Assembly: GCA_016938795.1 (NCBI GenBank)
Contig: JAFGTZ010000162.1
Span: 1 to 7,795 of the forward strand
Direction: 5' to 3'
DNA length: 7,795 bases
DNA from: Chromatiaceae bacterium
GTDB taxonomy: Bacteria > Pseudomonadota > Gammaproteobacteria > Chromatiales > Chromatiaceae
Shown: positions 1 to 7,795 of the stretch, in pieces
Layout of the letters: each line of letters starts with the position of its first letter
Position numbering within the stretch: position 1 is the stretch's first letter
Made by a program: the position numbers and the translations under genes
The notes under the pieces: model-generated
What the model was told of the DNA's origin: nothing
Database searches by the model: none
What the model saw: the letters and a program-made list of their open reading frames with translations, nothing else

Positions 1-672
1 GCCCGCCGACACCCTCAGGAAGGGCGCCTGAGAGCCGAGGGCGCGCAGATGGCGTTCGGCGCGCTCGGGGTCGAAGTCATCGAGCAGCGGCAGCAGGTCG
101 GCCTTGGTGCAGAGCACCAGATCGGCGGCGCGAAACATAACCGGGTATTTCGCCGGCTTGTCGTCGCCCTCGGGCGTCGAGATCAGCACCAGATTGCGCT
201 GCTGTCCCAGATCGAAGCTGGCCGGACAGACCAGGTTGCCGACATTCTCGATGAACAGCAGATCAATGCCATCCAGATCGAGTTGATGAAGCGCCTGGTG
301 TACCAGATGGGCGTCGAGATGACAGGCGCTGCCGGTGGTGATCTGCACCGCCGGAACCCCCTTGGCGCGAATGCGCTCGGCGTCGTTCTCGGTCTCCAGA
401 TCGCCCTCGATAACCGCGATGCGCGCCTCGGCGCCGAGCGCCTCGATGGTTGCCTCCAGCAGGCGGGTCTTGCCCGCGCCGGGCGAGGACATGAGGTTGA
501 TGGCGAGCACGCCATGGCGCTCGAAATGCTCGCGATTGTGCGCCGCGCGGTGGTCGTTCTCGGCGAGCAGATCGTGCAGCAGGTTCAGCTCGATCGAATG
601 TCCATCGCCAGACATCGGAGCATGCTCATGAAGATGGCCCGGGGTGGCGGCGCAGCCGCAGCTTGTGCACAT
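1..672 (-). CDS. hypB: HypB, nickel-binding GTPase for hydrogenase maturation (C-terminus cut by window edge)
   Basis: HypB is a cytoplasmic SIMIBI-class GTPase that works with HypA to insert nickel into the large subunit of [NiFe]-hydrogenase, and into urease in some bacteria. Translation from the ATG at 672 gives 224 residues, open to the left edge. The N-terminus is MCTSCGC, the CxxCGC high-affinity nickel motif seen in E. coli HypB, followed by a short stretch with scattered histidines (residues 13-25) rather than a long His-rich tail. The P-loop SSPGAGKT is at 62-69. The metal site of the G domain is visible as CHLDAH from 117 (Cys117, His118) and the Cys of NLVCPASFDLG at 149. EGDDKPAKYP at 168-177 is also family-typical. 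The base-recognition motif reads TKAD (189-192) instead of the usual NKxD. About 20-40 residues are probably missing beyond the edge. It lies 30 bp after hypA and has its own good ribosome site. The assignment is near certain. Confidence 0.96.
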   Translation of the reverse strand, partial: MCTSCGCAATPGHLHEHAPMSGDGHSIELNLLHDLLAENDHRAAHNREHFERHGVLAINLMSSPGAGKTRLLEATIEALGAEARIAVIEGDLETENDAERIRAKGVPAVQITTGSACHLDAHLVHQALHQLDLDGIDLLFIENVGNLVCPASFDLGQQRNLVLISTPEGDDKPAKYPVMFRAADLVLCTKADLLPLLDDFDPERAERHLRALGSQAPFLRVSAG

Positions 673-681
673 GACATCGGT

Positions 682-687
682 TCCTCT
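682..687 (-). promoter_or_regulatory. Ribosome binding site of hypB
   Basis: On the minus strand this reads AGAGGA, nine bases before the hypB ATG at 672. It supports that start, which also gives the conserved CxxCGC N-terminus. Confidence 0.6.
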
Positions 688-702
688 AAAAGACGGACGC
701 AC

Positions 703-1053
703 TCAGTCGTCCAGATCGAGCTCCAGCCGCAGAAGCAACAGCTCGTCGCCGCCAAGCAGGCGCGTGTGACAACTGCCGCAGGCCGCGCACAGCAGGCGAT
801 TGGGGGCCGCCTCATTCTCATGCCCGCAGTCGAGACAGTACACCCGCACCGGCGCCGGTTCGATCTCTAGCCGCGCCCCCTCGGCACAGGTGGCCGCAGC
901 GGCCAGCGGAAAGGCCTGGCGCAAAAGCGCCGGCTCGACGCCCGAGAGCGGCCCGATGCGCAGCACGATGCGCCCGACCCGGCGCGCGCCCTGAGCGCGC
1001 GCGAGACGCTCGACCTCATCGAGCAGGGCCTCACAGATGGAAAGCTCGTGCAT
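703..1053 (-). CDS. hypA: HypA, nickel metallochaperone for hydrogenase maturation
   Basis: HypA binds nickel and a structural zinc and, with HypB, delivers nickel to the precursor of the [NiFe]-hydrogenase large subunit in the cytoplasm. The 116-residue product has the usual family length. It begins MHELSI, and the N-terminal Met-His-Glu is the nickel-binding site in characterised HypA proteins. The zinc domain has two CxxC pairs, CLDC at 73-76 and CAAC at 89-92, with an additional Cys95. The C-terminus GGDELLLLRLELDLDD is a slightly acidic version of the usual closing strand. The start lies only 20 bp after the speA stop, and I see just a weak GGCGAG-like ribosome site, so translation may depend on readthrough of ribosomes from speA. 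hypB follows 30 bp downstream. HybF, the E. coli paralogue, is of the same family and cannot be told apart by sequence alone; HypA is the neutral call. Confidence 0.95.
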   Translation of the reverse strand: MHELSICEALLDEVERLARAQGARRVGRIVLRIGPLSGVEPALLRQAFPLAAAATCAEGARLEIEPAPVRVYCLDCGHENEAAPNRLLCAACGSCHTRLLGGDELLLLRLELDLDD

Positions 1054-1073
1054 GAGGCGCTGCTCGCCGTTCG

Positions 1074-2954
1074 TCAGCCATCGAAGTAGGTATAACCGTA
1101 GAGACCCGCCTTGAGCTCGACATAGAAACGCTCGCGGGTCTCGCGATCAAGTTCGGCCGCGTCGAGCTTGCGCCGGTAGTGCGCGAGCAGGGTGCGCGGT
1201 TCGAAATGCACATAGCTCAGCAGCTCGTCGGTCGAGTCGCCGCGCTCGGGTTCGAGCAGGCGATAGCCGCGCGCGGCGCTCGCATCCAGTTCCACATTGA
1301 CGGCATCCGTGTCGCCAAAGAGATTGTGGATGTCGCCCAGAATCTCCTGGTAGGCGCCCACCATGAAGAAGCCGATGAGATAGGGTCCATCCGCGCCCGC
1401 ATCGGCATGCACCGGCAGACTCGCCTCGACCCCACCCTCATCGACATAGTGGGTGATGCAGCCGTCGGAGTCGCAGGTCAGATCGTGCAGCAGGGCGCGC
1501 GCCTCGGGCGGTTCGTTCAGACGCTGAATGGGCACGATGGGAAAGATCTGATCGAGCGCCCAGACATCGGGCATCGACTGAAAGAGCGAGAAGTTGCAGA
1601 ACAGCTTGTCGGCGAGCAGGGCGTTGATGTCGTCGCCCAGTTCGCGATGACGCCGAATGGCCGGATCGAGCCGGCGGGCCAATGCGCGGCAGATGGCCTG
1701 AAACAGCTCCTCGGCGCGCGCGCGCGCGGACAGGTCGAGCTGATCCTGGGCAAAGGCCTCCTGCACGCGCCCGAGCAGCTCGCGCGCCTCGGCATAGACC
1801 TCCTGTGGCGCGGCCTCGCGCGCCGCGCGCAACTGCGAGGCCAGCGCCTGCAGCAGCGCATCGCCCTCGTCGGGCAAGGGCGCCACGGCAACGCCGCCGG
1901 CCTGCTCGCGGTCGATCACATTGGTGATGAGCACCGCATGATGCGCGGTCAGGGCGCGGCCCGACTCGCTCAGCAGATTGGGCTCGGGCAGCCCAGCGCG
2001 CCGGCATTCGGCCGCCACCGTATTGACGATGACCCCGGCATAGCCCTCGAAGCCGTAATTCACCGAGCAATAGCTGCGTGTGCGGGTGCCCTCGTAATCC
2101 ACCCCCAGTCCGCCGCCCACATCCAGGGTGTCGAGCGGCGCACCCAGCCGGCGCAGCTCCGCATAGAAGCGCACCAGCTCGGCCACGCCGGCGCGAATAT
2201 CCTGAAGATTGGGGATCTGCGAGCCGAGATGGGCGTGCAGAAGCCGCAGCCAGTCGAGCCGTCCGGCGGTGCGCAGCGCCCGCACCAGTTGCAGAATCTG
2301 GTTCGCCGAGAGCCCGAACTTGGCCTTCTCGCCGCCGCTGCTCTGCCAGTTGCCGGCCGCCGCCGAGACCAGCCGCACCCGCACGCCAAGCAGCGGCTCG
2401 ACATCCAGATGGGCGGCCTCTTCGAGGATGAGCGGCAGCTCCGAGGGCTTTTCGATCACCAGATGCACGCGCAGCCCCAGGCGCCGCCCGATGAGCGCGA
2501 GACGGATATATTCGCGATCCTTGTAGCCGTTGCAGACGATGAGCCCGCCCGGCGGCGAGAGCGCCAGCACCGCCATGAGCTCGGGCTTGCTGCCGGCCTC
2601 GAGTCCGGCCTCGCCCGAGTGCAGAATCTCGCGCACCACCCCGGCCTGCTGGTTGACCTTGATGGGATAGACCGGCTGGTAGCGCCCGCTGTAGCCGCAG
2701 GCGGTGGCGGCATCGGCAAAGGCCTGGTGCAGGGTGCGCACGCGGTGGCGCAGGATGTCGGTAAAGCGCACCAGCACCGGCAGCGCCAGCCCCTCGGCAT
2801 CCAGCTCCTCGGCAAGCGCGACCAGATCGACCTCGGTGGCGCCCTCGGGGTCGGGACGCGCGCACAGATGCCCCTGGGCGTTAATGTTGAAATACCCCTC
2901 GCCCCAGCGGTCGATGGCATAGATACGATTGCAGCGTTGGACCACGGGGTCCAT
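1074..2954 (-). CDS. speA: Biosynthetic arginine decarboxylase SpeA
   Basis: SpeA decarboxylates L-arginine to agmatine with pyridoxal phosphate, the first step of the agmatine route to putrescine. The 626-residue product is close to the usual 630-660. YPIKVNQQ at 96-103 carries the PLP lysine (Lys99). EAGSKPEL at 119-126, HAHLGSQIPN at 240-249 and the phosphate-binding DVGGGLGVDYEG at 278-289 belong to the alanine-racemase-like barrel. CDSDG from 494 carries the catalytic Cys of the partner active site, and GDIHNLFGDTD at 540-550 is also typical of fold-III decarboxylases. The ATG at 2954 is chosen because AGGAGA lies eight bases upstream and the family sequence begins there. An upstream in-frame start at 3077 would add 41 unrelated residues, overlap glgP and translate an intergenic hairpin. 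No agmatinase (speB) or agmatine deiminase is in the window, so the next pathway step must be encoded elsewhere. hypA follows after 20 bp. Confidence 0.97.
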   Translation of the reverse strand: MDPVVQRCNRIYAIDRWGEGYFNINAQGHLCARPDPEGATEVDLVALAEELDAEGLALPVLVRFTDILRHRVRTLHQAFADAATACGYSGRYQPVYPIKVNQQAGVVREILHSGEAGLEAGSKPELMAVLALSPPGGLIVCNGYKDREYIRLALIGRRLGLRVHLVIEKPSELPLILEEAAHLDVEPLLGVRVRLVSAAAGNWQSSGGEKAKFGLSANQILQLVRALRTAGRLDWLRLLHAHLGSQIPNLQDIRAGVAELVRFYAELRRLGAPLDTLDVGGGLGVDYEGTRTRSYCSVNYGFEGYAGVIVNTVAAECRRAGLPEPNLLSESGRALTAHHAVLITNVIDREQAGGVAVAPLPDEGDALLQALASQLRAAREAAPQEVYAEARELLGRVQEAFAQDQLDLSARARAEELFQAICRALARRLDPAIRRHRELGDDINALLADKLFCNFSLFQSMPDVWALDQIFPIVPIQRLNEPPEARALLHDLTCDSDGCITHYVDEGGVEASLPVHADAGADGPYLIGFFMVGAYQEILGDIHNLFGDTDAVNVELDASAARGYRLLEPERGDSTDELLSYVHFEPRTLLAHYRRKLDAAELDRETRERFYVELKAGLYGYTYFDG

Positions 2955-2962
2955 ACAGCGAT

Positions 2963-2968
2963 TCTCCT
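2963..2968 (-). promoter_or_regulatory. Ribosome binding site that fixes the speA start
   Basis: AGGAGA on the minus strand, eight bases before the ATG at 2954. It is the strongest ribosome site in the window and decides against the longer reading frame starting at 3077. It begins only a few bases after the hairpin at 2975-3004, so the hairpin could affect ribosome access if it forms in the mRNA. Confidence 0.7.
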
Positions 2969-2974
2969 GTTGCA

Positions 2975-3013
2975 AACCCCTCTCCCGCGCTGGGAGAGAG
3001 GGTTGGGGTGAGG
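2975..3013 (-). repeat. REP-like intergenic hairpin between glgP and speA
   Basis: The arm at 2975-2986 pairs with 2992-3004 as a 12-bp stem with one bulged A (2999) and a five-base loop (2987-2991). On the minus strand it is preceded by CCTCACCCCAACCC (3000-3013, partly shared with the stem). This CCTCACCCCAACCCTCTCCC / GGGAGAGGGG pattern is, from general knowledge, a widespread dispersed palindrome between genes in Gammaproteobacteria. It sits 8 bp or more after the glgP stop and just before the speA ribosome site. It lacks a real T-run (only TTTG follows on the minus strand), so it is a poor intrinsic terminator, though it could protect the 3' end of glgP mRNA. Whether it is repeated elsewhere in this genome cannot be seen from one copy. 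Confidence 0.7.
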
Positions 3014-3021
3014 CTGGCGCC

Positions 3022-5526
<2,505 letters not shown>

Positions 5527-5648
5527 GGTGTCCTTCGGTCCTGTGCAGAGGGTTGAACATTGGCCAGCGGCCGGACAATGACGGCTGAGCAGTCGGAAGG
5601 GTACGGGCAGCCATGCTGAAAAGATAGACGAGCAGCAAGGGCGCGCCC
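5527..5648 (-). promoter_or_regulatory. Intergenic leader upstream of glgP (probable promoter region, not resolved)
   Basis: This 122-bp gap is the largest in the window and the likeliest place for a glgP promoter. I find no convincing sigma-70 pair and no sigma-54 TGGC/TTGC pair. It holds a GAAGGA ribosome site (5531-5536, four bases before the ATG), an imperfect dyad CATTG...CAATG (5558-5580) with an inner GGCC-AGC-GGCC (5562-5572), and a 12-bp palindrome AGGGCGCGCCCT (5638-5649) that touches the stop codon of the upstream gene. None of these is a recognised operator, riboswitch or T-tailed terminator. Confidence 0.35.
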
Positions 5649-6194
5649 TCAATAATACAGCGTCACCAGACGCCAACCGACCCCGATGAAGCGCAATCTC
5701 AGGTGCAGCGAGCCTGGATCAGTGGGGCCAAGACGCACCGCGAAATAGAAAGGCCCCTCGAACCAGGCGTGGGTCAGGCCGGGCAGAAAGCCGCGCCGAT
5801 CCAGGGCGCGCGCCTCAAGCTCAGCGCGCACCCAATCGAGCGTGACCAGATCGTCCAGCGCATCGGCCCCATTGCGGCGGATGCCAATCTCCAGCCAGGC
5901 GATAAAGTCATCGGAGAATTCGGCGATGGCGCTCGGGCGTTCCTTGTTTAGACGACGCGCAATCTCCTCGCGAACCGCAGGCAATTCGACCAGCCGGGCC
6001 AGGACGGCCTCATCCCGCGCGACAATGGCCTCGTTCAGCCGCCACAGGGTGGCATAGGGCCAGCTCAGATAGAGCAACAGCATGATCAGCACCGGGACCA
6101 TGAACCACAAGGGCGGCGCGAACCGCTGCCGCCAGGATCCGTTCAGGTGCCAGGACGGGCGCGTCCGGGGAAAGACCTGTGATGCCGCCGCCAT
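5649..6194 (-). CDS. DUF2939 family small membrane-anchored protein
   Basis: The function is unknown. The 181-residue product has a short basic, Trp-containing N-terminus (1-25), one strongly hydrophobic segment at about 28-46 (PPLWFMVPVLIMLLLYLSW), and then a soluble domain. The positive charges before the helix suggest that the domain faces the periplasm. Directly after the helix, PYATLWRLNEAIVARDEAVLARLVELPAVREEI matches the DUF2939 pattern as I remember it: a Pro-Tyr, a Leu-rich helix, an Asp, then Leu-Val-x-x-Pro-x-Val-Arg. The C-terminus LRLRFIGVGWRLVTLYY is a beta-like ending also usual for that family. The ATG at 6194 sits five bases after the yheS stop and behind GAGG. A TTG at 6203 would add three residues and overlap the yheS stop. 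Either start implies translational coupling to yheS. The next gene, glgP, is 122 bp away. Confidence 0.8.
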   Translation of the reverse strand: MAAASQVFPRTRPSWHLNGSWRQRFAPPLWFMVPVLIMLLLYLSWPYATLWRLNEAIVARDEAVLARLVELPAVREEIARRLNKERPSAIAEFSDDFIAWLEIGIRRNGADALDDLVTLDWVRAELEARALDRRGFLPGLTHAWFEGPFYFAVRLGPTDPGSLHLRLRFIGVGWRLVTLYY

Positions 6195-6199
6195 GATCC

Positions 6200-7795
6200 T
6201 CAAGCCGCCCCCTGCACCTGCTCAATGGCCTCGCTGACCTCCAGCCAGGCGACCTCGGCAAGGCCCAGGGCCGCCTCAAGCACGCGGCGCTCCTCGGCCA
6301 GTTCAAGCAGGCGCGCCTTGACGGCGGGCTCGGAACCATAGAGGGCTGGATCAGCCAGGGCCGCGTCGAGTTGCGCGCGCCGTTCGCCAAGTCGGGTCAG
6401 TTCATGCTCCAGCTCGCGCTCGCGCGCGCGCAGCGGGGCCAGGGCGCGACGCGCCTCGGCGGCCTCGCGTCGCTGGGTGCGACGGTCGGGACTCTCGCGC
6501 CCCTTGGTCTCATCAGTGGCGCCACGCGCTGCGCCATCGCCCGCCGCGAGCCAGGCGGGATAGTCGTCGAGATCGCCATCAAAGGGCGCGACTCGGCCCC
6601 CATCGACCAGCCAGAGGGTATCGCAGGTCACACGCAGCAGATGACGATCATGCGAGACCACCACCAGCGCCCCCTCGAAGTCCTGCAAGGCCTCGCCGAG
6701 CGCCAGGCGCATCTCCAGGTCGAGATGGTTGGTGGGCTCGTCGAGCAGCAGCAGATTGGGCCGCTGGCGGATGATGAGCGCGAGCACCAGACGCGCCTTC
6801 TCGCCGCCCGAGAGCGGCGCCACCGGCTCCAGGGCGCAATCACCGCTGAAATCGAAGCCGCCGAGATAGTCGCGCAGCTCCTGCTCGCCCGCCGCCGGAT
6901 CGAGGCGGCGCAGATGCGCGAGCGGGCTGTCGTCGGGGCGCAGCAGCTCAAGCTGGTGCTGGGCGAAATAGCCGATGCGCAGATCGCGCGCGCGCTCGCA
7001 GCGCCCCCCGCGTGGCTCCAAAGCACCGGCCAGCGTCTTGATGAGGGTGGACTTACCGGCCCCGTTGCGCCCGAGCAGACCGATACGATCGCCCGGCACC
7101 AGACTCAGCCCAACCCCATCGAGCACAGAGCACTCGGGGTAACCGAGGCTCGCCTCCTCAAGGCGCAGCAGGGGCCGGGGCAGCGCCTCGGGAACAGAGA
7201 ACGCGAAACGAAAGGGCGAATCCACATGCGCCGGGGCGATCAGCTCCATGCGCTCAAGCGCCTTGAGGCGGCTTTGCGCCTGACGCGCCTTGGTGGCCTT
7301 GGCGCGAAAGCGCGCGACAAAGGACTGCATGTGGGCAATCTCGCGCTGCTGGCGCTCATGCGCCGCCTGCTGCTGGGCCAGACGCTCGGCGCGCTGGCGC
7401 TCGAAAGCGCTGTAGTTGCCGCTGTAGAGATGCAGTTGCTGCCCCTCGATCCGCACCACCTGATCGACCACGGCATCGAGAAAATCGCGATCGTGCGAGA
7501 TCAGCACCAGGGTGCCCGGATAGGCGCGCAGCCAGCCCTCCAGCCAGATGACCGCATCCAGATCGAGATGGTTGGTCGGCTCGTCGAGCAGCAGCAGATC
7601 CGAGCGGCACATGAGGGTGCGCGCCAGCGCCAGACGCATGCGCCAGCCGCCCGAATAGCTCGACAGGGCGCGGCGCTCCTCACCTGGCGCGAAACCCAGA
7701 CCGTGCAGCAAACGCGCCGCGCGGCTCTCGGCGCCATAGCCGTCGATCGCCTCGAAACGTCCGAGCCATTCGGCATGGCGCAGCCCATCGCCCGC
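6200..7795 (-). CDS. yheS: YheS-type ABC-F ATPase (N-terminus cut by window edge)
   Basis: ABC-F proteins have two fused ATPase domains and no membrane part; they act on ribosomes, and E. coli YheS is linked to relief of translational stalling. The frame is open from the right edge to the TGA at 6200, giving 531 residues. Roughly the first 100, including the first Walker A, are outside the window. Visible in order are signature 1 (SYSGGW, about 46-51), Walker B (LLLLDEPTNHLD, about 67-78) and ISHDRDF. Next comes the P-site tRNA interaction linker (about 153-186), rich in Arg, Lys and Gln and ending in LERMELIAPAHVD. The second domain has Walker A GRNGAGKS (242-249), signature LSGGEK (328-333), Walker B LLLLDEPTNHLD (348-359) and VVSHDRHLL. 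A charged, probably coiled-coil C-terminal arm follows (about 438-528). Linker and domain wording resemble E. coli YheS more than Uup, EttA or YbiT. A TTG at 7711 is an internal Leu, not the start, since family sequence continues upstream of it. Confidence 0.95.
   Translation of the reverse strand, partial: AGDGLRHAEWLGRFEAIDGYGAESRAARLLHGLGFAPGEERRALSSYSGGWRMRLALARTLMCRSDLLLLDEPTNHLDLDAVIWLEGWLRAYPGTLVLISHDRDFLDAVVDQVVRIEGQQLHLYSGNYSAFERQRAERLAQQQAAHERQQREIAHMQSFVARFRAKATKARQAQSRLKALERMELIAPAHVDSPFRFAFSVPEALPRPLLRLEEASLGYPECSVLDGVGLSLVPGDRIGLLGRNGAGKSTLIKTLAGALEPRGGRCERARDLRIGYFAQHQLELLRPDDSPLAHLRRLDPAAGEQELRDYLGGFDFSGDCALEPVAPLSGGEKARLVLALIIRQRPNLLLLDEPTNHLDLEMRLALGEALQDFEGALVVVSHDRHLLRVTCDTLWLVDGGRVAPFDGDLDDYPAWLAAGDGAARGATDETKGRESPDRRTQRREAAEARRALAPLRARERELEHELTRLGERRAQLDAALADPALYGSEPAVKARLLELAEERRVLEAALGLAEVAWLEVSEAIEQVQGAA

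Noticed and set aside
49..870. Plus-strand open frame of 273 codons opposite hypB and hypA
   Set aside because: It spans two well-supported minus-strand genes and the gap between them, and has no recognisable family motif.
1438..2865. 475-codon alternative minus-strand frame within speA
   Set aside because: Out-of-frame shadow, extremely rich in Ala, Arg and Gly; the true frame carries all decarboxylase motifs.
2975..3004. Hairpin as a classical intrinsic terminator of glgP
   Set aside because: The stem is strong but only three T residues follow on the minus strand before a G, so the U-tract is too weak; the REP-like reading is preferred.
1179..3011. Plus-strand open frame of 610 codons opposite speA
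   Set aside because: Antisense shadow of speA. It shows no recognisable domain and reads straight through the intergenic hairpin.
5638..5649. AGGGCGCGCCCT palindrome as a terminator after the DUF2939 gene
   Set aside because: The stem is only about four pairs once a loop is allowed, and no T-run follows on the minus strand.
5527..5676. Upstream extension of glgP by 50 residues from a TTG
   Set aside because: It runs into the DUF2939 gene and resembles no phosphorylase N-terminus; GAAGGA before 5526 supports the shorter form.

Overview
The window looks like chromosomal housekeeping DNA from a GC-rich proteobacterium, most likely a gammaproteobacterium. The evidence is a YheS-type ABC-F protein, a biosynthetic SpeA, a proteobacterial GlgP, and an intergenic hairpin with the CCCTCACCCCAACCC / GGGAGAG pattern common in that class. 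Purple sulfur bacteria (Chromatiales) would fit the mix of glycogen use, nickel-enzyme maturation and high GC, but this is a guess; nothing in the window fixes the genus.

Every gene lies on the minus strand, so transcription runs from high to low coordinates. In that order they are: yheS (6200 to the right edge, N-terminus missing), a small DUF2939 membrane protein (5649-6194), glgP glycogen phosphorylase (3022-5526), speA biosynthetic arginine decarboxylase (1074-2954), hypA (703-1053) and hypB (672 to the left edge, C-terminus missing). Coding density is very high. The gaps are 5, 122, 67, 20 and 30 bp in that order, so no stretch over 300 bp lacks a gene. The 122-bp gap before glgP is the only one with clear room for a promoter, although I see no convincing -35/-10 pair there. 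The 67-bp gap before speA is mostly filled by a REP-like hairpin. No tRNA, rRNA, CRISPR, insertion sequence, integrase or prophage gene was seen.

Functionally, yheS/DUF2939 may be one translationally coupled pair. glgP breaks down glycogen to glucose-1-phosphate. speA makes agmatine for putrescine synthesis. hypA and hypB form the nickel-delivery pair for [NiFe]-hydrogenase, and in some bacteria for urease. The tight speA-hypA-hypB string is the most unusual arrangement here, because hyp genes normally sit with other hyp or hydrogenase genes. I see no clearly undescribed system. The long plus-strand open frames are antisense shadows of the minus-strand genes.
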